From Akkermansia sp. (GTDB taxonomy: Bacteria > Verrucomicrobiota > Verrucomicrobiia > Verrucomicrobiales > Akkermansiaceae): a DNA stretch of 32,758 nt. The notes under the pieces were generated by a model. It saw only the letters and a program-made list of their open reading frames with translations. It did not search any database and was not told the DNA's origin. Location: positions 1-32,758 of the forward strand of contig JAFYRS010000027.1 in assembly GCA_017546845.1 (NCBI GenBank), read 5' to 3'. Of this stretch, positions 14,815 through 23,135 are shown one piece after another. The translations under genes and the position numbers were made by a program. Numbering within the stretch: position 1 is the stretch's first letter; each line of letters begins with the position of its first letter.

Positions 14815-16175
14815 CGCAGGAACATGCGCAGCAGGGCGCTCTTCAGCTTGTTATACGGCTGGTAGCGGAAGGGCAGGTCCAGCCAGTTGGCTTTCTTGAG
14901 GATGGATTTATAGTGGGTAAAGGTATCAAACCCGGTCTTACCGTGGTAGGAGCCCATACCGCTGTTGCCCACACCGCCAAAAGGCATACCGTGCACAGCC
15001 AGGTGCACAATGGTATCATTCACGCAGCCACCGCCAAATGCCAGGTGGTTACGGAAGCAGCGCTCCGTGCCTTTATCCGTGGTGAAGAGGTAGGAAGCCA
15101 GCGGACGCGGACGCGAAAGCACAAAGCCTTCCACATCCTCCCACTTCTCCCAGGTGAGCATGGGCAGGATGGGCCCGAAGATTTCCTCCTGCATGCAGGA
15201 GGAATCGAGCGTCACGCCATCCAGCAGAGTGGGTTCGATGCGCAGAGTCTCAGCATCGCCCTGTCCGCCAACCACGATGGTGGCATCATCCATGAGCCCC
15301 ATGAGGCGCTTGAAGTGGCGGGCATTGATGATATGCGTCAGGTTCTCATTCTGTACCGGGTGGTCGCCCAGCATCTCGTTCACCGCCTCGCGGAATTCGG
15401 TCATGAATTCCTGCTTTCGGCTGCTGTGGATGAGCAGGTAATCAGGCGCCACGCAGGTCTGGCCGGCGTTCAGAATCTTGCCGAAGGCAATGCGGCGGGC
15501 CGCCACCTTCACATTAGCAGAGGCATCCACAATACAGGGGCTCTTGCCGCCCAGCTCCAGTGTCACCGGGGTAAGCTGGCGTGCTGCAGCCGCCATGACA
15601 TTGAGTCCCACGGACGGGCTGCCGGTAAAGAAGATGTAGTCGAGCTTTTCCTCCAGCAGGGCGTTGCAATCCTCATGGCTGCCCAGAACCACCTTCACAT
15701 ACTCCGCTGGGAAGATGCTGCCCAGCATCTCCGCCAGAACGGAGGAGGTGTGGGGTGTGGAGGATGAGGGCTTCACAATACAGCAGTTGCCGGCAGAAAG
15801 CGCAGCCACCAGCGGATCCAGGAACAGCAGCACCGGATAATTCCACGGGCTCATGATGAACACCACCCCGTAGGGGTCTGCCTCTACCCGGCAGCTGCTC
15901 GGGAAATGCGCCAGCCCGGCAGACACGCGGCGGGGCTTGCTCCACTTGCGGATGTGTTTGAGCGTATCGCCCAGGCTGCCCAGCACCAGGCCGATTTCGC
16001 ACATGTAGCTTTCTGCAGCGCTCTTGCCCAGGTCAGCATGCAGCGCCTCGGCAATGCGGGGTTCCCACTCGCGGATGGTTTTCTGCAATTTCTTGAGCGA
16101 GCGGATGCGGAACTCCACATCGCGCGTCACATGGGTCTGGAAAAACTTGCGTTGGTTTTCAACAATCTCGTGCAT
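14811..16175 (-). CDS. Aldehyde dehydrogenase (class 3 / fatty aldehyde type)
   Basis: NAD(P)-dependent oxidation of an aldehyde to a carboxylate; 454 residues, the short form typical of class 3 or fatty-aldehyde enzymes. Active-site residues are visible: SPWNYP with Asn112, LELGGKSP with Glu207, and GQTCVAPD with nucleophile Cys241. FTGSPSVG of the Rossmann fold is also present. It starts one base after the Fe-alcohol dehydrogenase stop. Together the two could interconvert an alcohol, its aldehyde and its acid. The physiological substrate is unknown. The C-terminal tail after FRYQPYNKL is mildly hydrophobic. Confidence 0.95.
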   Translation of the reverse strand: MHEIVENQRKFFQTHVTRDVEFRIRSLKKLQKTIREWEPRIAEALHADLGKSAAESYMCEIGLVLGSLGDTLKHIRKWSKPRRVSAGLAHFPSSCRVEADPYGVVFIMSPWNYPVLLFLDPLVAALSAGNCCIVKPSSSTPHTSSVLAEMLGSIFPAEYVKVVLGSHEDCNALLEEKLDYIFFTGSPSVGLNVMAAAARQLTPVTLELGGKSPCIVDASANVKVAARRIAFGKILNAGQTCVAPDYLLIHSSRKQEFMTEFREAVNEMLGDHPVQNENLTHIINARHFKRLMGLMDDATIVVGGQGDAETLRIEPTLLDGVTLDSSCMQEEIFGPILPMLTWEKWEDVEGFVLSRPRPLASYLFTTDKGTERCFRNHLAFGGGCVNDTIVHLAVHGMPFGGVGNSGMGSYHGKTGFDTFTHYKSILKKANWLDLPFRYQPYNKLKSALLRMFLR

Positions 16176-16176
16176 A

Positions 16177-17358
16177 TCAGTAAGCAGCGTTCAGAATTTC
16201 AATCACCTGTTGTTCATCGGCAGCGCGCGGGTTCACGATAAGCGCCCCATCATTCACCGCAAACTCTGCCACCTTGGCAAAGTCCTCCTTGTTCACCCCG
16301 GCATCCTGCAAGGTGAGCGGCAGACCGCAGATGGCGTTCAGGCGGCGGCTCAGAGCCTCCACCGCTTCAATGGCGGCCGCGGCGCGGCTGTCTGCCGGTG
16401 TGGCCATGGCAGCATCCATACCCACCATCCAGGGCAGCAGTCCGGCGTAAGCAGCGGCACAGTGGCTCAGGTTGTAGCGCATCACATGCGGGAGCAGAAT
16501 CGTCATGGCCACAGCATGCGGCACATGGCACACACCACCCAGCGCATGCCCGATGGCATGCACCGCGCCCACCATGCTGTTGGAGAAGGCAATGCCGGCC
16601 ATCGTGGAGGCCACGGCCATGGCGTAGCGGGCTTTCTTGTCAGAGCCGTTGCGGGTGGCGGCTTCCAGGTTCTCGAAAATGAGCTTGATGGCCGCTGTCC
16701 CGTAGGCAGAACTCATCGGGTTGGCCTGCAGGCAGGTGCAGGCTTCAATGGCATGCACCATGGCATCGTACCCCGTGCTGGCCGTTGCCTTAGGCGGCAG
16801 ACCCTCCGTCATGCGCGGGTCAATCACCGCAGCATCCGGCTGCACATAGGGAGAAAGGAACTCCATTTTCACGCCGTTGGCATCGTTGCGGATCACCGCC
16901 ACACCGGTGCACTCAGACCCGGTGCCGGAGGTGGTGGGCACCACCACAAAGGGGATATACTTGCCACGCACCAGATTATCCACACCACCAATGGCGAGGA
17001 TATCCTCTGCCTCCTGAGAGAGCACCAGGCGCACACCCTTGGCCGTGTCAATGACCGAGCCACCACCCACAGCCACCAGGGCATCGCACCCGGAGCGGCG
17101 GTACAGGGCCGCAATTTCATTCACCACCTTCAGGGACGAATCCACCGGAATATCGGTGAAAGTGCAGGCAGGTGTGCATCCCTCAGCCGCCATGGCATCC
17201 ACCACCAGCTGCATAGTGCCGATTTTTGCCAGCACCGCATCGGAAAGCAGCATGGGAGCTTTGGCACCCAGGTGCTCCAGTTCATTGGCAAGACGCTCCA
17301 GCGCGGATTCTCCGCAGAGGAGCTTTACAGAGTTGTGAAATTCAAAATACTTATTCAT
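16177..17358 (-). CDS. Iron-containing alcohol dehydrogenase
   Basis: Group III metal-dependent alcohol dehydrogenase of 393 residues, NAD(P)-linked. The nucleotide motif VAVGGGSVIDTAKG (about 96-109) and PTTSGTGSE are present. The metal ligands are at Asp198, His202, His267 and His281, with exactly the spacing of FucO-type enzymes. ATG 17358 lies two bases after the previous stop. A TTG six bases upstream is less likely. It sits between an SCP2-like gene and an aldehyde dehydrogenase, which suggests metabolism of alcohols or aldehydes, possibly long-chain ones given the plsY/gpsA neighbourhood (inference). Confidence 0.95.
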   Translation of the reverse strand: MNKYFEFHNSVKLLCGESALERLANELEHLGAKAPMLLSDAVLAKIGTMQLVVDAMAAEGCTPACTFTDIPVDSSLKVVNEIAALYRRSGCDALVAVGGGSVIDTAKGVRLVLSQEAEDILAIGGVDNLVRGKYIPFVVVPTTSGTGSECTGVAVIRNDANGVKMEFLSPYVQPDAAVIDPRMTEGLPPKATASTGYDAMVHAIEACTCLQANPMSSAYGTAAIKLIFENLEAATRNGSDKKARYAMAVASTMAGIAFSNSMVGAVHAIGHALGGVCHVPHAVAMTILLPHVMRYNLSHCAAAYAGLLPWMVGMDAAMATPADSRAAAAIEAVEALSRRLNAICGLPLTLQDAGVNKEDFAKVAEFAVNDGALIVNPRAADEQQVIEILNAAY

Positions 17359-17360
17359 AA

Positions 17361-17855
17361 TCAATTATAGCGACCAGTCAGGAATCCGCAGAGAATTCGT
17401 CCATATACCCGCAGCGGATTCACCTGCAAGGACGGAACATCTGTTAAAATATGCTTCGTGATGAACCTGGGGAACAAATACCCCTCCACCAGGTTCACCA
17501 GGCGCGCCAGACGCATCACATCCGCAATCTCGCCCTGCATGCTGAAGGCATGCTGCGCGTATGCCTGCGCCAGCCCCATCTGCCCGGTGAACATGCGGAA
17601 CGAAATCCCCGTGGACTTGAGGCGCAGAGCGCAGACCGGCTTCTCCAGCGCAGTCAGGCGGCTCAGCTTCCCCTCTTTCCACTGCACAAAGAGCTGCGGG
17701 GCATTGTGCCCGGTCTGCAGCGCATAGCTGAGCCCCTCCGGCATGCGGTCAAATTCATCCTTTACCCGGGAATCGAGCTTATACAGCTCCACCAGCGCAG
17801 CATGAACCACGCGCAGCACAATACCCACCGTCAATTTCTGCAATGTGAGCTTCAT
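17361..17855 (-). CDS. Small protein, possible SCP2-like lipid-binding fold
   Basis: Protein of 164 residues. The central part (QLFVQWKEGKL, FRMFTGQMGLAQAYAQHAFSMQGEIADVMRLARLVNLVE) follows the strand-and-helix pattern of SCP2-type sterol or lipid carrier domains, including the Gly-Glu-Ile turn. No signal peptide is clear, though the N-terminus is fairly hydrophobic. It starts seven bases after sua5 and ends two bases before the alcohol dehydrogenase start, so it belongs to that operon. A role in presenting a hydrophobic substrate to the dehydrogenases is a guess. Confidence 0.7.
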   Translation of the reverse strand: MKLTLQKLTVGIVLRVVHAALVELYKLDSRVKDEFDRMPEGLSYALQTGHNAPQLFVQWKEGKLSRLTALEKPVCALRLKSTGISFRMFTGQMGLAQAYAQHAFSMQGEIADVMRLARLVNLVEGYLFPRFITKHILTDVPSLQVNPLRVYGRILCGFLTGRYN

Positions 17856-17862
17856 AGGAAAA

Positions 17863-18906
17863 TTATTCGCCTCGCTGTGCTGCAGCCCGGTTCAGACGGT
17901 CCATCATGGCCATACCAAGCCCCATCTTCGGCAGCTCCTCTGCCACAATCACATCCACGGCCTCGCATTCATCCATGACGCGCATCACCGCAAACAAACG
18001 CACGGCAGCCTCGGCCAGGCGTCCGCTGCCCGGGGAAAGCGGCATTACTTCCTCCCAGCAGTCCTGCGCAGCCAGCGGAGAATCGCCCTGGTAGGTAATC
18101 AGGCCATAGCGCACGCCCTCCTGCGGGGTGAATTCCTCCTTCGGGTCATGCAGCAGAAGCGGCTTGGTGGGGGCGTAGTGGCTCTTGAGCATGCCGGGGG
18201 CACTCGGCGTGGCAGCCTCAATATCACTACCCTTACCCGGCTTGACCACCTTGCAGATTTTGCGGAGCTTCTCGCGGGTCACCGGGCCCTCGCGCAGCAC
18301 GCGCACGGCGGGATTTCCTTTCTCATCCAGGCAGGGCTGCAGAATCGTGCTTTCCAGACCTTCGGAGCAGGCGCCGGCATCCAGTACCAGCGGAATGGAG
18401 CCACCCAGTTCCTTCAGCACCGCCGGAGCACTCGTGGGCGAAATGTGCCCGAAACGGTTGGCGCTCGGGGCGGCAATGGGGTGTCCCAGGGCACGGGAAA
18501 CCGCGCGCATCACCTCGTGGCTCGTCACGCGGCAGGCCACGGTGGGCAGGCCACTCGTCACGATATCCGGCACACATTCCTTGCGCGGCAGCACCAGCGT
18601 CATCGGGCCCGGCCAGAATTCCTTCACCAGCTTATCCACCAGCGGCTGCAGCGCCGCCGGCACTTCGGTGATATCCTTCAGCGCCTTACCATTCGGCAAG
18701 TGGCAGATGAGCGGGTCAAAACTCGGGCGGCCTTTCACCTCAAACACCTTTGCGACAGCATCCGGGTTAAACGCATCAGCCCCCAGGCCATACACTGTCT
18801 CCGTCGGAATGGCCACCAGGCCACCCTCTGCCAGCACGGCAGCGGCTTCCTTATAAATCTTGCGGCAATCCTCCAGCGGGTCCACCTCAATCACGCGAGT
18901 CTCCAT
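17863..18906 (-). CDS. Threonylcarbamoyl-AMP synthase, long Sua5 form
   Basis: Makes threonylcarbamoyl-AMP from threonine, bicarbonate and ATP for the t6A37 modification of tRNAs reading ANN codons. The 347 residues contain the YrdC domain (PTETVYGLGADAF, KVFEVKGRPSFDPL with the Lys-x-Arg, SANRFGHISPT, STIL) and, from about residue 225, the extra Sua5 domain (SPGMLKSHYAPTKPL-like segment). I chose ATG 18906 because a promoter with 17-base spacing ends exactly six bases before it. An ATG at 18924 lies inside that promoter. It probably heads the operon running to gpsA. Confidence 0.93.
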   Translation of the reverse strand: METRVIEVDPLEDCRKIYKEAAAVLAEGGLVAIPTETVYGLGADAFNPDAVAKVFEVKGRPSFDPLICHLPNGKALKDITEVPAALQPLVDKLVKEFWPGPMTLVLPRKECVPDIVTSGLPTVACRVTSHEVMRAVSRALGHPIAAPSANRFGHISPTSAPAVLKELGGSIPLVLDAGACSEGLESTILQPCLDEKGNPAVRVLREGPVTREKLRKICKVVKPGKGSDIEAATPSAPGMLKSHYAPTKPLLLHDPKEEFTPQEGVRYGLITYQGDSPLAAQDCWEEVMPLSPGSGRLAEAAVRLFAVMRVMDECEAVDVIVAEELPKMGLGMAMMDRLNRAAAQRGE

Positions 18907-18912
18907 GCGTTC

Positions 18913-18941
18913 ATCATAGACCATACTCCACCAATAGTCAA
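18913..18941 (-). promoter_or_regulatory. Promoter abutting the sua5 gene
   Basis: Minus strand TTGACT (18936-18941), 17 bases, TATGAT (18913-18918), six bases to ATG 18906. This is a close match to the sigma70 consensus and places the first transcribed base on the A of the start codon. Confidence 0.65.
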
Positions 18942-18991
18942 TGATAATGAAAACCCAGGCAACGCAAAAAACGAATAAAAAACGAATATGC

Positions 18992-20125
18992 TCAGCGCTT
19001 CAACATCTCGCACATGCGCTGCCAGGCGGCGTATTCGGGCGTATCCTGCGGAACCGGGGCGGCATCCTTCCGGCGGCGTGAGCGGCCTGGCGGATTTTGC
19101 TGCAAACGCTCCAGCGGCAGCCATGTCTGCGCCTCATCATATTCATCTCCGGTGGGCAGCCGCGTAGGGTCTGCGCCATATTGCAGCAGAAGTCGAAGCA
19201 CCGGCTCCATCTCCGGCAGGTCTTCAGGAAAACTGCAGGCGTGCTCAACCACCCTCTGCAGCACATTGCGCCCACCGTCACATGAGTTGGCTAAGGCGGG
19301 AGACTGTTTCAACATCGCCTCGATGAGTTCCAGCTGCGGTTCCGTCCCCGTCACCACAAAGGGAAACAGTTCCGGCGGAACACAGCGTCCTTTCTCCACA
19401 GCCCAGAGCCAGGGTGAAGCATCTCCGCGAGACAGGGCAATGTGGCAGCAAAGGCCAAATATACGCTTATCGGCATTGATATCTGCCCCGTGCGCCAGCA
19501 GGAATTCGGCCACATCCCGCCGTGTCTCCCAAGGAACGTGGAAATCCGGTCTGGAATAGTTGTCGGACATGAGCGGCGACAACAAGTTTTCCGCTTCTGT
19601 CTCCTCTTCATGGCGTGAGGTGATGAATACACAGGCATTGGGGTCTGCGCCGTGAAGCACCAGCGCCTTGAGCGCCTCGAAATGCCCGTTCTGAACAGCC
19701 AGAATGGCAGGCGTAATCCCCCTGCCCGCCGCGGTATCCACCCCGGGCAGATTCGCCCGGCCGCTTCCGGCTATTTCCCGCAGCTGCACACAGACGGGAG
19801 CCGCGAGAATCTTTTTCAAATAAGCGCTGGACAACCAGATATAGAGCGGATGCGCATCCGGCATTTCGTACTGCATCAATTCCTGAATGTAATCCGTGCG
19901 CAGGTACGCATCAAACTCGGAAAGAGCGGCTCTCTCCTCCGGTTTCCAGCTGTCATGAAACTTCAGTGTTGTATTGCCCCATTGCCACCCCCAGAGCCAG
20001 CAGGCCCCAGCCAGCAGCACCACTACCAACAGAGAAAAGACTCCAGCAGCCACCCAGCCCAGCCGCCGCAACCAGCGGCGCCCCGGCTTCTGATCTCTCT
20101 TCGTTTCTGCCTCTTCCGAATCCAC
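18992..20125 (-). CDS. Membrane-anchored ankyrin-repeat protein
   Basis: About 377 residues. A basic N-terminus (KRDQKPGRRWLRRLGW) precedes one membrane helix (about 28-55, VAAGVFSLLVVVLLAGACW). The rest, probably extracytoplasmic, includes ankyrin-type repeats: GITPAILAVQNGHFEALKALVLHGADPNA, RRDVAEFLLAHGADINAD and EPVLRLLLQYGADPTRL. Such repeats bind other proteins; the partner is unknown. The usual choice would be ATG 20134, but that ATG overlaps the TACAAT -10 box. The in-frame GTG 20125 lies seven bases after the box and fits the pattern of neighbouring genes. Either start gives nearly the same protein. Confidence 0.82.
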   Translation of the reverse strand: MDSEEAETKRDQKPGRRWLRRLGWVAAGVFSLLVVVLLAGACWLWGWQWGNTTLKFHDSWKPEERAALSEFDAYLRTDYIQELMQYEMPDAHPLYIWLSSAYLKKILAAPVCVQLREIAGSGRANLPGVDTAAGRGITPAILAVQNGHFEALKALVLHGADPNACVFITSRHEEETEAENLLSPLMSDNYSRPDFHVPWETRRDVAEFLLAHGADINADKRIFGLCCHIALSRGDASPWLWAVEKGRCVPPELFPFVVTGTEPQLELIEAMLKQSPALANSCDGGRNVLQRVVEHACSFPEDLPEMEPVLRLLLQYGADPTRLPTGDEYDEAQTWLPLERLQQNPPGRSRRRKDAAPVPQDTPEYAAWQRMCEMLKR

Positions 20126-20132
20126 GCACGGC

Positions 20133-20162
20133 ATTGTAGCACATTGCCTAGCTGCAAGACAA
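20133..20162 (-). promoter_or_regulatory. Promoter abutting the ankyrin gene
   Basis: Minus strand TTGTCT (20157-20162), 18 bases, TACAAT (20133-20138), seven bases to an in-frame GTG at 20125. It is divergent from the pflA-like promoter. Confidence 0.5.
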
Positions 20163-20174
20163 GAGCAATTTGAG

Positions 20175-20203
20175 TTGATAATCGTTCCAATCTGTGCTAA
20201 CAT
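20175..20203 (+). promoter_or_regulatory. Promoter abutting the pflA-like gene
   Basis: TTGATA (20175-20180), 17 bases, TAACAT (20198-20203), then six bases to the GTG start at 20210. The ATG at 20202 overlaps the -10 and is followed at once by a stop, so GTG is the real start and would be the first transcribed codon. Confidence 0.65.
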
Positions 20204-20209
20204 GCGGGC

Positions 20210-20956
20210 GTGACAGCAGCCTCTGTATCTGGTCTTATTCATTCGGTAGAATCCTGCGGCACGGTCGATGGACCGGGCATCCGTTTCATTGTGTTCCTTT
20301 CCGGGTGCAGCCTGCGCTGCCAGTATTGCCACAACCCGGATACCTCATTCAAGCGCCGGGGTAAGGAACGCACGGTGGAGGATGTGCTGGAGGAAATCAG
20401 CCGCTATGCCTCCTTCCTTAAGACAGCCAAAGGAGGCGTGACCATCAGCGGCGGCGACCCGCTTTTCCAGCCGGATTTCACGCGCGCCCTGCTCCACGGA
20501 TGCAAGGAAATGGGGCTGCACACCTGCGTCGACACCTCCGGGCACCTCGGCTGCAATGCCGACGATGCCATGCTGGCAGATACCGACCTGGTGCTGCTGG
20601 ATATCAAAGCGTGGAATCCGGAGCAATACAAGCATGTCACGGGGCAGAACCTGCAACCCACGCTAGATTTTGCCGAGAAGCTGGCCGCACGCGGCATCCC
20701 CATGTGGCTGCGCTATGTGCTGGTGCCGGGGCTCACGGACCAGCTGGAAGACATCACGGCACTGGCGCGCTATGCCGCCGGGCTGGGCAATGTGCAGCGG
20801 GTGGATGTGCTGCCCTTCCACCAGATGGGCAAGTTCAAATGGGGCGAGCTCGGGCTTGAATATCCGCTCATGGAGCTGGAACCGCCTGTCCAGGAGCTCA
20901 CCGTCAAGGTGCGCAGCATCTTCCGCGAAAACGGCTTTTCTTCCTGCACGCATTAA
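20210..20956 (+). CDS. pflA: Pyruvate formate-lyase-activating enzyme (radical SAM)
   Basis: Radical SAM enzyme of 248 residues that installs the glycyl radical on pyruvate formate-lyase under anaerobic conditions. The cluster motif CSLRCQYC gives Cys33, Cys37 and Cys40. HSVESCGTVDGPGIRF at the N-terminus and GGVTISGGDPLFQPDF are classic for PflA. The HQMGKFKW segment near the end is also typical. No pfl gene is in the window, so the partner must lie elsewhere. The GTG start is fixed by the abutting promoter. Its presence suggests an anaerobic or facultative lifestyle. Confidence 0.95.
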   Translation: MTAASVSGLIHSVESCGTVDGPGIRFIVFLSGCSLRCQYCHNPDTSFKRRGKERTVEDVLEEISRYASFLKTAKGGVTISGGDPLFQPDFTRALLHGCKEMGLHTCVDTSGHLGCNADDAMLADTDLVLLDIKAWNPEQYKHVTGQNLQPTLDFAEKLAARGIPMWLRYVLVPGLTDQLEDITALARYAAGLGNVQRVDVLPFHQMGKFKWGELGLEYPLMELEPPVQELTVKVRSIFRENGFSSCTH

Positions 20957-20959
20957 GCC

Positions 20960-21325
20960 ATGCCGCTTTTCTTCCGCATTACCGGTGGGTTTCTGCTGGC
21001 TGTGTTTCTCTACCTGAGCATCAGCCTGCAATGTGTGGATGTCAGTGAATCCTGCAGTTCTGAATTACTGACAGCAGACAGAATCTGGCTGCTGTGGTAC
21101 AGCCTGGGCAGCCTCCTTTTCTTTGCAGGAAGCATCGCCCTACCCCGGTGGAGCAGTCTGCTTCTGTTTCTCGCGGGATTCATGCTTATTCACCCGGCCA
21201 TCATCCTTTACTACAGCATCTGTGGTCACGAGAGCTATGGTCTATATCCCCTGTACTGGCTCGGCTGCCTGATCGTCTGGTTCATCATGAGCACCATTCA
21301 CCTCGGCATCAGAAACATCGCGTAA
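20960..21325 (+). CDS. Small integral membrane protein, unknown
   Basis: 121 residues with about four hydrophobic segments (residues roughly 6-24, 43-60, 65-85, 95-115) separated by short loops, so an inner-membrane protein. I do not recognise the family. It starts three bases after pflA and is probably co-transcribed. Its last 84 bases overlap, tail to tail, the end of the minus-strand gene at 21242, so one of the two calls may be weaker. Confidence 0.6.
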   Translation: MPLFFRITGGFLLAVFLYLSISLQCVDVSESCSSELLTADRIWLLWYSLGSLLFFAGSIALPRWSSLLLFLAGFMLIHPAIILYYSICGHESYGLYPLYWLGCLIVWFIMSTIHLGIRNIA

Positions 21326-21718
21326 GGCATTATCCCACAGGACAGGCGGCTCCAATACGTTGTTTTCCTGCACCCATGCACGCAGCTCCTGCAAGGCAGC
21401 TGGAGAAAGCACAGGCTTTCCCTCCCTCAAAGAACAAGTGACCACGCTCTGGCAGTTGAAGTGCCACTCATACCATGGTGAAAAGAACACACGGATTCCC
21501 GGCTGCACCGCTTCCAGGCGGGTATTGAGTTCCGCATAGATACTGGCAGGGAGGTCGCCCACATCCTCGTTTCCCGCATAGCCGCAGGCCCAGTAATTCC
21601 CCGGAAGGAACTCTACCTCATCGTCATTCCGCAACCAGGGAAGCACCATACGCACTGCGCATACCAGAAGCCATGCTCCCAACAGAGAGAGATACACCAT
21701 CTTGATTTTCTTCATCAC
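21242..21718 (-). CDS. Small membrane-anchored protein, unknown
   Basis: 158 residues with an N-terminal basic end and one hydrophobic helix (about 8-26), then a soluble part with several Trp and Cys (GNYWACGYAGNEDVGDLP, FFSPWYEWHFNC). No family recognised. Its ATG overlaps the stop of the upstream gene (ATGA), so the two form an operon of similar single-pass proteins. The acidic C-terminal tail lies within the overlap with the plus-strand gene. Confidence 0.6.
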   Translation of the reverse strand: MMKKIKMVYLSLLGAWLLVCAVRMVLPWLRNDDEVEFLPGNYWACGYAGNEDVGDLPASIYAELNTRLEAVQPGIRVFFSPWYEWHFNCQSVVTCSLREGKPVLSPAALQELRAWVQENNVLEPPVLWDNALRDVSDAEVNGAHDEPDDQAAEPVQGI

Positions 21719-22104
21719 CTTGAGCCGCCTTTCTGGTTGATTTCAGCAAGCCAGCGCTGCAGTACTTCCTGGGCATCGGCTTCAGGAGGCGCGACTTCCC
21801 AACACAACGAAGGGTAAATATGCAGCAGCTCCAGCCCGCCATCATTCGTGGGGATGGCATGCACATGCGCGGGGGAATACAGCACAATTCCCGGTGACTG
21901 CTTGTATAACGACGCACCACAATCTGCCAGGGCCCGGTTCAGTTCTGCAACTTCTGCCACCGTCACCGGGCGCTCCGGCAGACCCGCCACCGGCGTGCGC
22001 TCGACAACAAAGCCCTCCGGGGCTATACAAATCATCAATTCGCCCAGAATCCAGGCCAGAGGAGCAAGCAGCAGCCAGCCCAGCATTTTCAGCACCTTCT
22101 TCAT
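21715..22104 (-). CDS. Small membrane-anchored protein, unknown
   Basis: 129 residues: an N-terminal helix (VLKMLGWLLLAPLAWILGELMI, about 4-25) then a soluble domain (TVAEVAELNRALADCGASLY, VLYSPAHVHAIPTNDGGLEL). No family recognised. The start at ATG 22104 is preferred over an upstream start because the promoter -10 (22113-22118) lies between them. It is the first gene of a two-gene operon with the gene ending at 21242. Confidence 0.65.
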   Translation of the reverse strand: MKKVLKMLGWLLLAPLAWILGELMICIAPEGFVVERTPVAGLPERPVTVAEVAELNRALADCGASLYKQSPGIVLYSPAHVHAIPTNDGGLELLHIYPSLCWEVAPPEADAQEVLQRWLAEINQKGGSR

Positions 22105-22112
22105 GCGCCATA

Positions 22113-22141
22113 AGCATAGCACAAAGGCCCCGACGGGGCAA
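22113..22141 (-). promoter_or_regulatory. Promoter just upstream of the 22104 gene
   Basis: Minus strand TTGCCC (22136-22141), 17 bases, TATGCT (22113-22118), eight bases to ATG 22104. The spacer contains CCCCGTCGGGG, a small palindrome. Confidence 0.4.
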
Positions 22142-22179
22142 GCAACCTGCACCGTTGTAACCAGAATGTTACAATAAAC

Positions 22180-23100
22180 TCATTTACGCCGCGCCAGTTC
22201 ACTGGCATAGTGCCTGCCCAGCGTGGAAGCATGCAGCTGCACCCAGTCGCTCAGGCGGCGCCTGCCGACCCCGGCCCCGGTAACAGCCAGGCGGTCCTGG
22301 CTCAGCCCGGCTATTTCATCGCGGGTCAACACCACATCCCCCACCAGAGCGCCCAGCACACGGGCAGCCAGATACCCGACACCTGTCGGCACAGGCAGCA
22401 CCGGTCGCCAGAGGTTCATGCTGCGCGCCAGCTGTTTCCACATGTCCCGGAAGGTATAGACCTCCACCCCCACGGCATCGACGACTCGGTGCTGCCCGGT
22501 CGATTCCGCCTCATCCATGGCCAGCTCTGCATAATCCTGCACATGGATGGGCTGCATGCGGTATTGCCCCCGCCCAAATGTAGCAACTGCCGGTAAATGA
22601 CGCAAACTCCACGCCATGTTGTTGATAAGAATACTCTCCGCCGGGGTATCGCCAAACAGAATAGCGGGGCGCAGAATGCTGTGGGGGATTCCGCTGGCTG
22701 CCAGCGCGGCTTCCAGCTCTGCCTTGCCCCGGAAATAGGGTAATTCACTCGCAGCATCCGGATGCGTGATGCTGGTATGCACCACGCGTTTCACTCCTGC
22801 CCGCTTTGCTGCGTCAAACAATCGCTTCGTGTTCTGCACTGCCTCATCGTGACTGAAGGCGTCATGCCCTGCTCCGGAATAACTGAAGCGCACCCAGTAG
22901 GTATTCACCAGCACATCCACCCCGGCAAGCACCTCCTCCTGCGTGCTCCAGGGCATGGGACGCAATTCATACCCTGCCTCATTCGGCAGACGCCCCGCCG
23001 AATTGGTAAGCCCCACCACTCGCCACCCACGACGCTTCGCTTCTGCCGCTATGTACCGCCCGCTGTATCCTAATACTCCGGTTATGGCTATTGTTTTCAT
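22180..23100 (-). CDS. NAD(P)-binding atypical SDR / NmrA-like protein
   Basis: 306 residues beginning with a Rossmann motif ITGVLGYSGRYIA (GxxGxxG), followed by the SDR-type sequence VKRVVHTSITHPD and YFRGKAELEAAL, in which the usual Tyr-xxx-Lys is replaced by Tyr-Phe-Arg-Gly-Lys. The substrate half (ILRPAILFGDTPAESILINN, PIHVQDYAELAM) matches atypical extended SDRs related to the NDUFA9/NmrA group. The reaction is unknown; sugar-nucleotide epimerase, reductase or redox sensor are options. A regulator gene ends 35 bases upstream on the same strand, and a copy of the regulator's palindrome lies directly ahead of the start codon. Confidence 0.82.
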   Translation of the reverse strand: MKTIAITGVLGYSGRYIAAEAKRRGWRVVGLTNSAGRLPNEAGYELRPMPWSTQEEVLAGVDVLVNTYWVRFSYSGAGHDAFSHDEAVQNTKRLFDAAKRAGVKRVVHTSITHPDAASELPYFRGKAELEAALAASGIPHSILRPAILFGDTPAESILINNMAWSLRHLPAVATFGRGQYRMQPIHVQDYAELAMDEAESTGQHRVVDAVGVEVYTFRDMWKQLARSMNLWRPVLPVPTGVGYLAARVLGALVGDVVLTRDEIAGLSQDRLAVTGAGVGRRRLSDWVQLHASTLGRHYASELARRK

Positions 23101-23101
23101 A

Positions 23102-23119
23102 TTTCTGTAATTTGAGAAA
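23102..23119. promoter_or_regulatory. Second operator-like site ahead of the SDR gene
   Basis: TTTCTGTAATTTGAGAAA differs at two of eighteen positions from the perfect palindrome at 23666-23683. It sits one base upstream of the SDR start codon, between the regulator stop and the SDR ATG, where a bound repressor would block transcription or translation start. Confidence 0.6.
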
Positions 23120-23135
23120 TTTTAGTTTAAAATTT

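Noticed and set aside
16024..17370. Very long open frame on the plus strand opposite the alcohol dehydrogenase
   Set aside because: The minus-strand frame encodes a complete Fe-alcohol dehydrogenase with all metal ligands. The plus-strand product is His/Arg-rich without recognisable domains.
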